Positions 7,248 through 16,095 of a stretch of 46,197 nt of DNA are shown here, piece by piece. The position numbers were made by a program, and so were the translations under genes. Numbering within the stretch: the stretch's first letter is position 1; each line of letters begins with the position of its first letter. Source of the DNA: Achromobacter sp. ASV32 (lineage in GTDB: Bacteria > Pseudomonadota > Gammaproteobacteria > Burkholderiales > Burkholderiaceae_B); contig NZ_JAELTJ010000034.1 in assembly GCF_016428805.1 (NCBI RefSeq), positions 1 through 46,197 of the forward strand, written 5' to 3'. Below the pieces are notes generated by a model. That model was not told the origin of the DNA and made no database searches. It saw only the letters and a list, made by a program, of their open reading frames with translations.

Positions 7248-8162
7248 TCAGGCCGGATGCGCGTGACGCGCCCAGGCCTCGTAGCCGCCGCGCAGGGCCC
7301 AGGTGTTGGGATAGCCGGCGGCGCGCAGCCGCGCGGCCAGCATGGCGGCCGAGACCTCGTTGGGGCAGGCGCAATACACCACGATGTCGGCCGCCTGGGC
7401 GCCGGCGTCCAGGACGGGCAACGGCGCGCGCAGGTCGACGGCGACCGCCCCCGGGATACGGTCGGCTTCGCCCTGCGCCTCGGGCCGCACGTCGAACACC
7501 AGGGCGGGGCGGCCGTCCTGGCGCCACTGCATCAGTTCGTCGACCGACAGCCGCGGGATCACGCGCAGGTTGCGCTTCAGGATCCAGCGCCGCATGCCGC
7601 GCGCCGCGATGTACAGCGCCAGCACCGCCGCCAGGATGGCCAGCCCCATCGGACCGTAGGTGCCCAGCACGTCGAGCACATCATTGACGACGCTGTGGAA
7701 CAGGCCGCCCAGCAGCAGGGCGGAACCGGCCCAGACCATGGCGCCGACGACGTCATAGGCCAGAAAGCGCCGGTAAGGGGTGCTGGTCAGGCCCGCCATC
7801 ACGGTCGACAGCGCGCCCGCGCCGGGCAGGAACTTGCAGACCAGCAGGGCGCGCACGCCGATGCGCAGGTACAAGCGTTGCGTCTGGCGGATGCAGGAGT
7901 CCTGCGACAGGGACAGCTTGCAGACCACGCCCAGCAACCGCGAGCCGTAGCGCCGCCCGGCCAGGTACCAGACCGTGTCGGCCAGCAGACAGGCCAGGGT
8001 GGCCGCCAGCCACGGCGCCAGCCAGCCGCCCGCGCCGGCCAGGGCGCCGGCGGCGATCAGCATGGGGTAGGCGGGCACGGGCAGCCCGGCCTGCTCGACC
8101 AGCACGTTGGCAAACACGAGCCAACCGCCGTACTGCTCAAGCAGCAATTGAATGTCTTGCAT
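7248..8162 (-). CDS. DedA family membrane protein fused to a rhodanese domain
   Basis: The 304-residue protein starts at ATG 8162 (MQDIQLLLEQYGG). Residues 1-200 form a DedA/VTT-type membrane domain with the EQAGLPVPAYP motif (23-33) and the KFLPGAGALSTVMAG motif (110-124) typical of family transporters. Residues ~203-300 are a rhodanese domain with the active-site loop starting at C264 (CACPNEVS) and the DVRPEAQGEADRIPGA entry motif. DedA proteins act in lipid-carrier flipping and membrane homeostasis; the cytoplasmic rhodanese domain could transfer sulfane sulfur or sense redox state. The catalytic Cys is intact, so it is probably active. It stands alone. Confidence 0.88.
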   Translation of the reverse strand: MQDIQLLLEQYGGWLVFANVLVEQAGLPVPAYPMLIAAGALAGAGGWLAPWLAATLACLLADTVWYLAGRRYGSRLLGVVCKLSLSQDSCIRQTQRLYLRIGVRALLVCKFLPGAGALSTVMAGLTSTPYRRFLAYDVVGAMVWAGSALLLGGLFHSVVNDVLDVLGTYGPMGLAILAAVLALYIAARGMRRWILKRNLRVIPRLSVDELMQWRQDGRPALVFDVRPEAQGEADRIPGAVAVDLRAPLPVLDAGAQAADIVVYCACPNEVSAAMLAARLRAAGYPNTWALRGGYEAWARHAHPA

Positions 8163-8589
8163 GGTGTTTTCCGGCTTGCCGCGCGCTGCGCGGCTTCTTG
8201 CATGGAATTTTAGGCCTCTGCCCATCCCACGGACACCCAGGCGGATCGATCCTCGCCGCAACAGCCTGTTCCAGGACCAAAGTGTCCACGCGGCGCGACG
8301 GCGCGCACCATCTTGGTGCCACCTTTCCCTGCCAGGGTGCCTATAATCCCGCCCGGCCATCAGGATTCCCCCGACTTGCCGCGGGAATGCCCCATGGCAT
8401 ACAACTTGCTTCGCCAGGACTGGCTGCGAACCCGCCCATTCGGATGGGGCGCGCTGCCCCGGCAGCCCCCCTTCCGATGACCGATCCCACGCCTTCGTTT
8501 CCGCCCGCCCACGCGTGCCGCGCCGCGACGCCCGGACATCGCCCCCGTTCTCCCCATCCCCTTTCCATCCCCGCGAAGGAGCCTTCCGC
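8163..8589. other. 427-bp gap upstream of the nucleobase operon
   Basis: No convincing gene is seen; the open frames here are extensions of neighbours or antisense shadows. Besides the TATAAT at 8342 and the ribosome-binding site GAAGGAG (8576-8582) of the next gene, nothing recognisable is present. The long leader between the two (about 240 bases) leaves room for regulation, but no known riboswitch was recognised. Confidence 0.6.
8342..8347 (+). promoter_or_regulatory. Candidate -10 element for the BMP/deaminase operon
   Basis: A perfect TATAAT preceded by TG two bases upstream. No good -35 is found at 16-18 bp; TTGGTG at 8313 is too far (23 bp). Assigned to the operon only because it is the best promoter-like sequence in the gap. 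Confidence 0.3.
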
Positions 8590-9624
8590 ATGAAATCCTT
8601 TTCCCTCCCGGCTGCAGGCGGCATTGCCCGCCGTGGCCTGCTCAAGCTGGCCGCGGCAGCCGCCGCCGGCGCGCTGCTATTCTCGGGCGCCGCCCAAGCG
8701 CAAGCGCCCGCCAAGCTCAAAGTGGCCGCCATCTACACGGTGCCGGTCGAGCAGCAATGGGTGTCGCGCATCCACAAGGCGCTGACCGCCGCGCGCGACC
8801 GCGGTGAAATCGACTACACCTTCTCGGAAAACGTCACCAACGCCGACTATGAGCGCGTCATGCGCCAGTACGCCGAGCAGGGCAACAAGCTGGTGGTGGG
8901 CGAAGCCTTCGCCGTGGAAGCCGCCGCCCGCAAGGTGGCCAAGGACTACCCGCAGACCGCCTTCCTGATGGGTTCCTCGGGCAAGCCGCAGCAGCCCAAC
9001 TTCTCGGTGTTCGACAACTACATCCAGGAACCGGCCTACCTGACCGGCATGATCGCCGCCGGCATGAGCAAGAGCGGCAAGATCGGCCTGGTGGGCGGCT
9101 ACCCCATCCCTGAAGTGAACCGCCTGATGCAGGCCTTCATCGAAGGCGCCAGGGAAGTGAACCCCAAGGCCGAATTCACCGTGACCTTCATCGGCTCGTG
9201 GTTCGACCCCCCCAAGGCCAAGGAAGCCGCCTTCGCCATGATCGACAAGGGCGCGGACGTGCTGTACGCCGAGCGCTTCGGCGTGTCGGACGCCGCCAAG
9301 GAACGCGGCAAGCTGGCCATCGGCAACGTCATCGACACCCAGCCGCAGTACCCGGAAACCGTGGTGGCGTCGGCGCTGTGGAGCATGGAGCCCACCATCG
9401 ACGAGGCGCTCAAGCAGGTCAAGGCGGGCACGTTCAAGGCGGCTGACTTCGGCCAGTACTCGCTGATGAAGCACAAGGGTTCGTCGCTGGCGCCGCTGGG
9501 CACCTTCGAAAGCAAGATCCCGGCCGACCTGATCGCCAGGGTGCAAGCCAAGCAGAAGGCCATCCTGGACGGCAGCTTCACGGTGCAGGTCGTCGACAAA
9601 GAACCCAAGTCCTCGGCACGATGA
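8590..9624 (+). CDS. BMP family ABC transporter substrate-binding protein
   Basis: The 344-residue protein begins MKSFSLPAAGGIARRGLLKL, a twin-arginine-like pair followed by a long alanine-rich hydrophobic stretch and AQAQA cleavage site (about 38), so it is exported to the periplasm. The ATG at 8590 has GAAGGAG seven bases upstream. The body matches the basic membrane protein (BMP/PnrA/Med) family: AAIYTVPVEQQWVSRIHKAL, then a GMIAAGMSKSGKIGLVGGYPIPEVNR core. BMP proteins bind nucleosides or nucleobases. The following ATPase gene overlaps its stop codon by 4 bases, and the operon ends in a CodA-type deaminase, which suggests a pyrimidine base as ligand. Confidence 0.9.
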   Translation: MKSFSLPAAGGIARRGLLKLAAAAAAGALLFSGAAQAQAPAKLKVAAIYTVPVEQQWVSRIHKALTAARDRGEIDYTFSENVTNADYERVMRQYAEQGNKLVVGEAFAVEAAARKVAKDYPQTAFLMGSSGKPQQPNFSVFDNYIQEPAYLTGMIAAGMSKSGKIGLVGGYPIPEVNRLMQAFIEGAREVNPKAEFTVTFIGSWFDPPKAKEAAFAMIDKGADVLYAERFGVSDAAKERGKLAIGNVIDTQPQYPETVVASALWSMEPTIDEALKQVKAGTFKAADFGQYSLMKHKGSSLAPLGTFESKIPADLIARVQAKQKAILDGSFTVQVVDKEPKSSAR

Positions 9625-11150
9625 ACCAAGCGCCTCTCGCCCTGCGCCTTGCGGGGATCACCAAACGCTTCGGCAGCCTGACGGCCAACGATGATGTCTC
9701 GCTGACCCTCGCGCAGGGCGAGGTGCTGGCCTTGCTGGGCGAGAACGGCGCCGGCAAATCGACCCTGGTGTCGATTCTGTTCGGCCACTATGTGGCCGAC
9801 GCCGGCAGTATCGAAGTCTTCGGCCAGCCCTTGCCCCCCGGCCGGCCCGACGCCGCGCTGGCGGCGGGCGTGGGCATGGTGCATCAGCACTTCACGCTGG
9901 CCGACAACCTGACTGTGCTGGACAACATCATGGTCGGCACCGAATCGCTGTGGAAGCTGGCGTCCGGCCGCGGCCAGGCGCGCCGCCGCCTGGTCGAGCT
10001 GGGCCAGCGCTTCGGCCTGGGCGTGGACCCGGACGCGCGCGTCGGCGGCCTGTCGGTCGGCGAAAAGCAACGCGTCGAAATCCTGAAGGCCCTGTACCGC
10101 GGCGCCAAGGTCCTGATCCTGGACGAGCCCACGGCGGTGCTGACGCCCCAGGAAGTGCAGGACCTGTTCGCGACCCTGCGCGGTTTCGTGGACGAGGGCC
10201 TGGCGGTTATCTTCATATCGCACAAGCTGGACGAAGTGATGGCCGTGTCGCGCCGCGTCGCGGTGCTGCGCCAGGGCAAGCTGGTGGCCGAACGCGACAC
10301 CGCCGCCACCACGCCGGCCGAGTTGGCAGAGCTGATGGTGGGCCGCAAGGTCGCTATGCCGCATGCCGAAGCCATGTCGGCGGCCGGCCAGGCCGCCCCG
10401 GTGGTGACGCTGTCGCAGGTCACCGTGCGCGACAGCCGCGACGGCGCGCCGCGCCTGGACAGCCTGGACCTGGTGGTCCACAAGCACGAGATCGTGGCCA
10501 TCGCCGGCGTAGCCGGCAACGGCCAGCAAGCGCTGGTGTCGGTGCTGACCGGCCTGCGCCAGCCGTCGGACGGCACCATTCGCCTGGGCCCCGAACATGC
10601 CGCCGCGCCCACCACGCCGGCCGGCTGGACGGCGGCGCAGGTGGGCCGCATTCCCGAAGACCGCCACGGTGAAGGCGTCATCGGCGACAGCCCGCTGTGG
10701 GAAAACGCCATTGTCGAAGACCTGAAGGACCCGCGCTTTGCCCGCTACGGCGTCGTGCGCGCCGGCGCCGGCCGGGCCTATGCGGCGTCCCTGGCCAAGC
10801 AGTTCGACGTACGCGCCGCCTCGCTGGACGTACGCACCCGCAGCCTGTCGGGCGGCAACATGCAGAAGCTGATCCTGGGCCGCACCCTGGCGCGCGAACC
10901 GCGCCTGATCGTCGCCGACCAGCCCACCTGGGGCCTGGATATCGGCGCGGTGGCCTATGTGCGCGAACAGCTGCTGGCCGCGCGCCGCCGCGGCGCCGGC
11001 ATCCTGCTGGTGTCCGAGGACCTGGAAGAGATCTTCGCCCTGGCCGACCGCATCGCGGTGCTGTGCGGCGGCAAGCTGGTCGCGGTCAAGCCCGTCGGCC
11101 AGTGGACGCCCGCCACTGTCGGCCTGGCCATGACGGGCACGCGCGCGTGA
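9621..11150 (+). CDS. Nucleobase/nucleoside ABC transporter ATPase, two nucleotide-binding domains
   Basis: The 509-residue protein contains two fused ABC domains, as in NupA/YufO and sugar ATPases. The first has an intact Walker A GENGAGKST (about 40-48), signature LSVGEKQR and Walker B LILDEPTAVL. The second has a degenerate Walker A (AGVAGNGQQ, no GKS/T) but a good LSGGNMQK signature and Walker B VADQPTWGLD; this asymmetry is normal for the family. Its ATG overlaps the binding protein's stop (ATGA), indicating translational coupling. It powers the two permeases encoded next. Confidence 0.93.
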   Translation: MNQAPLALRLAGITKRFGSLTANDDVSLTLAQGEVLALLGENGAGKSTLVSILFGHYVADAGSIEVFGQPLPPGRPDAALAAGVGMVHQHFTLADNLTVLDNIMVGTESLWKLASGRGQARRRLVELGQRFGLGVDPDARVGGLSVGEKQRVEILKALYRGAKVLILDEPTAVLTPQEVQDLFATLRGFVDEGLAVIFISHKLDEVMAVSRRVAVLRQGKLVAERDTAATTPAELAELMVGRKVAMPHAEAMSAAGQAAPVVTLSQVTVRDSRDGAPRLDSLDLVVHKHEIVAIAGVAGNGQQALVSVLTGLRQPSDGTIRLGPEHAAAPTTPAGWTAAQVGRIPEDRHGEGVIGDSPLWENAIVEDLKDPRFARYGVVRAGAGRAYAASLAKQFDVRAASLDVRTRSLSGGNMQKLILGRTLAREPRLIVADQPTWGLDIGAVAYVREQLLAARRRGAGILLVSEDLEEIFALADRIAVLCGGKLVAVKPVGQWTPATVGLAMTGTRA

Positions 11151-11184
11151 TGCGCCGCGCCCTTACTCATCGAGCATTTCTAGA

Positions 11185-12258
11185 ATGAAACTGACCCTGG
11201 AACGCCGCCCCGAGCCCAGCCGCGCCGCGCTGGCCCTGGCGCCTATCGCGGCCATCCTCTTCACCCTGGCGATCTGCGCGCTGCTGGTGGCCTGGGCGGG
11301 CGCGCCCGTCGGCCGCACCTACGCGCTGCTGTTCGAAGGCGCGTTCGGCTCGCGCTTCGCGCTGTCCGAAACCCTGACGCGCGCCACCCCGCTGATGCTG
11401 ACCGGCCTGGCCTGCGCCGTGGCGTTTCGCGCCCGCTTCTACAACATCGGCGCCGAGGGCCAGCTGTATCTGGGCGCCCTGGCCGCGGTCGCCGTGGGCG
11501 GCATGCACGATGGCACGGGCTTTGACCTGCCACTGCCGGTGCTGTTCTCCGGCATGATGCTGGCCGCCGCGCTGGCCGGCGCCTTGCTGCTGCTGATTCC
11601 CGCCCTGCTCAAGACCCGCCTGGGCGTGGACGAGGTGGTCACTACGCTGCTGGGCAACTTCATCGTGCTGCTGTTCGTGTCGATGATGCTGGACGGCCCC
11701 ATGAAGGACCCGATGGCCATGGGCTGGCCGCAGTCGGTGGCGCTGAACCCCGATCTGGAACTGGGCAAGCTGATCGAACGCACCCGCGCCCACACCGGCC
11801 TGTTGTGGGCGGCCGGCCTGGCGCTGGGCCTGTGGCTGCTGAACCGCTACACGGTGTTCGGCTTCCAGATGCGCGCGGTCGGCGCCAACGCGCATGCCTC
11901 GCGCTTCCTGGGCCTGCCGGTCAGCCGTGTCATGCTGGGCACCGCCATGCTGTCCGGCGCGCTGGCCGGCCTGGCCGGCGCCATTGAAGTGGCGGGCCGT
12001 ACCGGCTACGTCACCCTGGACATGTCGCCGGGCTATGGCTACACCGGCGTGGTGGTGGCCATGCTGGCCGGCCTGCATCCGCTGGGCGTGATCCTGGCCA
12101 GCATCTTCGTGGCCGGCATGCTGGTCGGCGCCGACAGCATGAGCCGCGCCATTGCCGTGCCGAACTACATCGCCGACGTCATCGTCGCCACTTCGTTGCT
12201 CGCCATGCTGGTCGCGACGCTATTTGCGCAGTACCGCCTGCGCCGTCACAAGGCTTGA
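11185..12258 (+). CDS. BMP-type ABC transporter permease (subunit 1)
   Basis: The 357-residue integral membrane protein belongs to the branched-chain/ribose-type permease family (BPD_transp_2). Hydrophobic segments are seen about every 25-30 residues from 20 onward. The LTRATPLMLTGLACAVAFRA and YNIGAEGQLYLGALAA motifs are characteristic of the nucleoside-importer NupP/YufP branch. The extended hydrophilic N-terminus before the first segment is also usual. It lies 34 bases after the ATPase gene; the Shine-Dalgarno is poor. Confidence 0.92.
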   Translation: MKLTLERRPEPSRAALALAPIAAILFTLAICALLVAWAGAPVGRTYALLFEGAFGSRFALSETLTRATPLMLTGLACAVAFRARFYNIGAEGQLYLGALAAVAVGGMHDGTGFDLPLPVLFSGMMLAAALAGALLLLIPALLKTRLGVDEVVTTLLGNFIVLLFVSMMLDGPMKDPMAMGWPQSVALNPDLELGKLIERTRAHTGLLWAAGLALGLWLLNRYTVFGFQMRAVGANAHASRFLGLPVSRVMLGTAMLSGALAGLAGAIEVAGRTGYVTLDMSPGYGYTGVVVAMLAGLHPLGVILASIFVAGMLVGADSMSRAIAVPNYIADVIVATSLLAMLVATLFAQYRLRRHKA

Positions 12259-12268
12259 GGAGCACGCC

Positions 12269-13219
12269 ATGGAATGGATGGACCTGTTGAGTTCCGCGGC
12301 CTTCTGGGTCGCCGTGTTGCGGCTGGCGACGCCGCTGATCCTGGGCACGCTGGGCGTGTTGCTGTGCGAGCGCGCCGGCGTGCTGAACCTGGGCATCGAA
12401 GGCATCATGGCCGCCGGCGCCTTCACCGGCTGGCTGGTGGTGTACCTGGGTGCGCCGCTGTACGTGGGCGTGCTGGCGGCCGCGTTCGCGGGCGCCGTGT
12501 TCGGCCTGCTGCACGCGGTGCTGACCGTGCCGCTGGGCCTGTCGCAGCACGTGTCCGGCCTGGGCGTGACGCTGTTGGCCACCAGCCTGAGCTACTTCGC
12601 CTACCGCGTCACGTTTCCCAGCGTGAACACGCCGCCCACCATCACGCCGTTCGCGGAAATGAAGTTCCTGGACGGTATCCCGTTGATCGGCCCGGTGCTG
12701 GCTGGGCAGACGCCGATGACCCTGCTGGCGCTGGCCGCGGTGCCGCTCCTGGCCTGGGTGCTGAACCGCACGCCGGTCGGCCTGGCGATCCGCATGGTGG
12801 GCGAGAACCCCGCCGCCGCCGAAGGCCAGGGCCTGTCGGTCACGCGGTTGCGCATGGGCGCCATCGTGGCTGGTTCGGCGCTGATGGGCGTGGCCGGCAG
12901 CTTCCTGACGCTGGCGGCATTCAATGCCTTCTTCTTCAACATGGTCAACGGCCGCGGCTGGGTCTGCGTGGCGCTGGTCGTATTTGCCTCGTGGCGGCCA
13001 GGCAAGGCGCTGCTGGGCGCGTTGATCTTCGCGTTCTTCGATGCGCTGCAACTGCGGTTGCAGCAGGGCGGGGCGGCGCTGCCCGGCCTGCCCGAACTGC
13101 CGTATCAGGTCTACCTGATGCTGCCCTATATCCTGTCCATCCTGGCCCTGGTCGTGATGGCGCGCCGCGCCGCCTACCCGCAGGCCCTGATGAAGCCCTA
13201 CCGCAAGGGCGAACGGTAA
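12269..13219 (+). CDS. BMP-type ABC transporter permease (subunit 2)
   Basis: The 316-residue membrane protein of the same permease family as its upstream neighbour, matching the NupQ/YufQ branch: LATPLILGTLGVLLCERAG, then LNLGIEGIMAAGAF. The start at 12269 (MEWMDLLSS) is chosen over an upstream in-frame start because GAGGAG sits 6 bases before it and because the longer form overlaps the previous gene by over 100 bases. It pairs with the first permease as the heterodimeric channel. Confidence 0.92.
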   Translation: MEWMDLLSSAAFWVAVLRLATPLILGTLGVLLCERAGVLNLGIEGIMAAGAFTGWLVVYLGAPLYVGVLAAAFAGAVFGLLHAVLTVPLGLSQHVSGLGVTLLATSLSYFAYRVTFPSVNTPPTITPFAEMKFLDGIPLIGPVLAGQTPMTLLALAAVPLLAWVLNRTPVGLAIRMVGENPAAAEGQGLSVTRLRMGAIVAGSALMGVAGSFLTLAAFNAFFFNMVNGRGWVCVALVVFASWRPGKALLGALIFAFFDALQLRLQQGGAALPGLPELPYQVYLMLPYILSILALVVMARRAAYPQALMKPYRKGER

Positions 13220-13224
13220 TCCAC

Positions 13225-13228
13225 AAGG
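13225..13228 (+). promoter_or_regulatory. Shine-Dalgarno deciding the deaminase start
   Basis: AAGG lies one base before the ATG at 13230 but seven bases before the in-frame ATG at 13236. The normal spacing favours 13236 as the real start. Confidence 0.5.
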
Positions 13229-13235
13229 TATGACT

Positions 13236-14516
13236 ATGCTCGATCTCATTATCAAGAACTGCACGCTGCCCGACGGCCGCGAGCACATCGACATCGGCGT
13301 GGCCCAGGGCCGTATCGCAGCACTCGAACCGGCGCTCAAGGCCTCCGCGGCCCGGACGATCGATGCCGCCGGCCAACTGGTCGCGCCGCCGTTCGTGGAC
13401 GCGCACTTCCACATGGACTCCACCCTGTCCTTCGGCCTGCCGCGCGTGAACCAGTCGGGCACGCTGCTCGAAGGCATCGCGCTGTGGGGCGAACTCAAGC
13501 CGCTGCTGACGCAGGAAGCGCTGGTCGAACGCGCGCTGGCCTATTGCGACTGGGCCGTGGCCCGCGGCCTGCTGGCCATCCGCTCGCACGTGGACGTGTG
13601 CGATCCGCGCCTGTTGGCGGTGGAAGCGCTGCTGCACGTGCGCGAGAAGGTCAAACCCTATTTGGACCTGCAACTGGTGGCCTTCCCGCAGGATGGCGTG
13701 CTGCGCGCGCCGGGCGCGCTGGACAACCTGAAGCGGGCGCTGGACATGGGCGTGGACGTGGTGGGGGGCATCCCCCACTTCGAGCGCACCATGCAGGACG
13801 GCGCCGAATCCGTGCGCATCCTGTGCGAACTGGCCGCCGAGCGCGGCCTGCGCGTGGACATGCACTGCGACGAAAGCGACGACCCGCTGTCGCGCCACAT
13901 TGAAACGCTGGCCTATCACACGCAACGCCTGGGCCTGCAAGGCCGCGTCACGGGGTCGCACCTGACGTCCATGCATTCGATGGACAACTACTACGTGTCC
14001 AAGCTGATCCCGCTGATGCGCGAGGCCGGCGTGTCGGCCATCGCCAATCCGCTGATCAACATCACGCTGCAAGGCCGCCACGACACCTATCCGAAGCGCC
14101 GCGGCATGACGCGCGTGCCCGAGCTGCTGGCCGCTGGCGTGCCGGTGGCCTTCGGCCATGACTGCGTGATGGACCCCTGGTACAGCCTGGGCTCGGGCGA
14201 CATGCTGGAAGTGGCGCACATGGGCCTGCATGTGGCCCAGATGACCGGCCAGGACGCCATGCGCGCCTGTTTCCAGGCCGTGACGGCCACGCCGGCGGCC
14301 ATCCTGGGCCTGGACGACACAGGCCTGGCCGTGGGCAAGCGCGCCGACCTGGTGCTGCTGCAGGCGCGCGATCCGGTCGAGGCGCTGCGCCTGCGCGCCA
14401 CGCGCCTGATGGTGCTGCGCGCCGGCAATGTGGTCGCCACCACGCCACCGGCCACCGCCACGCTGAACCTGCCGGGCCGGCCCGCCCAGGTCAGCTTCCA
14501 GGCACCGGCCCGCTGA
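13236..14516 (+). CDS. CodA-family (5-methyl)cytosine deaminase
   Basis: The 426-residue amidohydrolase aligns along its length with E. coli CodA. Metal and catalytic residues are intact: H57 and H59 (DAHFHMD), Q152 (FPQDG), H210 and E213 (MHCDESDD), H242 (GSHLTSMHS), D309 (FGHDC) and W315 (DPWY). The reaction is hydrolytic deamination of a cytosine-type base to the uracil-type base. One active-site residue differs: where CodA has Asp314 after the catalytic Asp313 (GHDD), this protein has C310 (GHDC). Loss of that Asp marks the CodA relatives shown to accept 5-methylcytosine, so thymine may be the product. It is the last gene of the importer operon, 16 bases after the second permease. Confidence 0.9.
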   Translation: MLDLIIKNCTLPDGREHIDIGVAQGRIAALEPALKASAARTIDAAGQLVAPPFVDAHFHMDSTLSFGLPRVNQSGTLLEGIALWGELKPLLTQEALVERALAYCDWAVARGLLAIRSHVDVCDPRLLAVEALLHVREKVKPYLDLQLVAFPQDGVLRAPGALDNLKRALDMGVDVVGGIPHFERTMQDGAESVRILCELAAERGLRVDMHCDESDDPLSRHIETLAYHTQRLGLQGRVTGSHLTSMHSMDNYYVSKLIPLMREAGVSAIANPLINITLQGRHDTYPKRRGMTRVPELLAAGVPVAFGHDCVMDPWYSLGSGDMLEVAHMGLHVAQMTGQDAMRACFQAVTATPAAILGLDDTGLAVGKRADLVLLQARDPVEALRLRATRLMVLRAGNVVATTPPATATLNLPGRPAQVSFQAPAR

Positions 14517-14538
14517 TTGCGCCGCGGGCCGGCCCGGA

Positions 14539-14925
14539 TCAGGCTTCCGACACCGGCCCGCCGACGTACCCCGGCCGCTTGGCGGCCGTGACGATAATCT
14601 CGACCAGCAGGTCGGGCGAGGCCAGCTTGGCCTCGCAGGTGGCGCGGGTGGGCAAGGCATTGGCCGGCGCCCACTCGGCCCACACGGCGTTCATGCCGGC
14701 GAAATCGCGTTCGATATCCTTCAACCAGATCTGCACCGACAGCAGCCGCGTCTTGTCGGTGTCGGCCTGCGCCAGATAACCGTCGATCTTGGCCAGCGCG
14801 TCGCGCGTCTGCTCGGCGATGCCGCCCGCCGCCGACGAGGTGACGCCGGCGACATACACGGTGTCGCCGTGGATCACGATGCGGCTCAGGCGCTGGTTGG
14901 AATCCTTGCGCACGATATCAGTCAT
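14539..14925 (-). CDS. RidA family enamine/imine deaminase
   Basis: This 128-residue protein has the YjgF/YER057c/UK114 fold. The conserved active-site Arg is R94 (LPTRATCEAKLA) and the glutamate is E109 (LLVEIIVTA). RidA proteins form trimers in the cytosol and hydrolyse reactive 2-enamines and 2-imines to ketoacids plus ammonia. Its ATG overlaps the stop of the preceding flavoenzyme gene by 4 bases (ATGA), so the two are translated together. That fits a role in clearing the imine released by amine oxidation. It is the last gene of cluster 1, convergent with the deaminase gene across a 22-base gap. Confidence 0.9.
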   Translation of the reverse strand: MTDIVRKDSNQRLSRIVIHGDTVYVAGVTSSAAGGIAEQTRDALAKIDGYLAQADTDKTRLLSVQIWLKDIERDFAGMNAVWAEWAPANALPTRATCEAKLASPDLLVEIIVTAAKRPGYVGGPVSEA

Positions 14926-16085
14926 GGATGCTGCTCCTTGGGGGATAGGGCCGGCGCCTGCGCGACGCCGGCGAAACGATCAATGGCGAAGGGCGTGATG
15001 GGAAGATCGGTCGCCCCGGTCGTGATCAGGTCGGCCATGATACGGCCCACGATAGGGCCCAGCTCGAAGCCATGGGCCGAAAAGCCGAAGGCATGGAAGG
15101 CGGTCTGGTGGCGGCTGCTGCGGCCGATCACGGGAATTTCATCGGGCATGGCGGCTTCGATGCCGGCCCAGCCGCGGTTCACCACCGCGCCGCGCATGTG
15201 CGGAAACAGGTCGCAGACGGTGCGCGCGCCTTCGGCCAGCGAACGGAAATCCAGCTCGGTCCATTCCGCGTCGCGGTCGACCCAGGCGCGGCGGCCGCCG
15301 CCGATCAGCACCGTGCCGTTGGCCCGCTGCTTGAACGATAACGGACGGCCGGTGCCCAGCACCACCGCATCCAGGAAGTGATCCATGCGCAGCGTCACGA
15401 GCATCATGGGGCTGATGGCCATCAATGGCACCGGCTCGCCCCAGTCGGCCGCGACCCGATCGGCCCAGGCGCCCGCGCAGTTCAGTATCTGCGGCGCGGT
15501 GTAAACGCCGGCATCGGTCTGGACGCGCCACTGTCCGGCCTCACAGGCCGTCCGCTGCACGCGCACGCCTTCCAGGAAACGTGCGCCCAGGCTGGCGGCC
15601 TTGCGGCGAAACGCCAGCGTGGTGCGGTAGGGATCGGCGGCGGCATCCTCGCGTGCGATCAAGCCGCCGTGCACGGTGGGCGCCAGCGCGGGAATCATCG
15701 CCAGCAGGTCCTCGCGGGATATCCACTGCTCGTGGGTATAGCCGTGCGCCTGCATGGTGGCCAGGCGCTCGCGCAACGCTGCCGCATCGGCCTCGTTTTC
15801 GGCCACGCGCACTTGCCCATGCTGCTCGAAACCGCAGTCATCGTCGACCAGCTCGCCGATGCGGTACCAGAGGTCGCGCGACGCCAGGGCCAGCGGCACC
15901 TCGGCCAGATGACGCGCCAAGGTACGCACGCCGCCCGCGTTGACCCCCGACGCATGGCGGCCGACGTAGTTCTTTTCGATCACCAGCGCCGGCACGCCCG
16001 CGCGCGCCAGGTGCAGCGCGGCCGAACTGCCGTGCAGGCCACCGCCGATGATGATGACGGCGGCCGACTTGGATGCGTCCGTCAT
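14922..16085 (-). CDS. DAO-type FAD oxidoreductase, HcnC/OoxB-like subunit (cluster 1)
   Basis: The 387-residue flavoprotein has an N-terminal FAD-binding motif IIIGGGLHGSS (11-21), a HASGVNAGGVR stretch contacting the flavin, LNCAGAWAD in the middle, and a C-terminal FHAFGFSAHGFELGP motif typical of D-amino-acid oxidase/glycine oxidase folds. Together with the two genes before it, it has the architecture of the beta subunit of three-component amine dehydrogenases (HcnABC, octopine/nopaline oxidase, D-hydroxyproline dehydrogenase). These oxidise a C-N bond of a secondary amine or amino acid. The substrate is not readable. It is 10 bases downstream of the alpha-subunit gene and overlaps ridA. 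Confidence 0.88.
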   Translation of the reverse strand: MTDASKSAAVIIIGGGLHGSSAALHLARAGVPALVIEKNYVGRHASGVNAGGVRTLARHLAEVPLALASRDLWYRIGELVDDDCGFEQHGQVRVAENEADAAALRERLATMQAHGYTHEQWISREDLLAMIPALAPTVHGGLIAREDAAADPYRTTLAFRRKAASLGARFLEGVRVQRTACEAGQWRVQTDAGVYTAPQILNCAGAWADRVAADWGEPVPLMAISPMMLVTLRMDHFLDAVVLGTGRPLSFKQRANGTVLIGGGRRAWVDRDAEWTELDFRSLAEGARTVCDLFPHMRGAVVNRGWAGIEAAMPDEIPVIGRSSRHQTAFHAFGFSAHGFELGPIVGRIMADLITTGATDLPITPFAIDRFAGVAQAPALSPKEQHP

Positions 16086-16095
16086 GTCGGCGCTC

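Noticed and set aside
6149-7687. A 512-residue plus-strand open frame
   Set aside because: Antisense to the PanE-like and DedA-rhodanese genes, with low-complexity Arg/Pro-rich composition.
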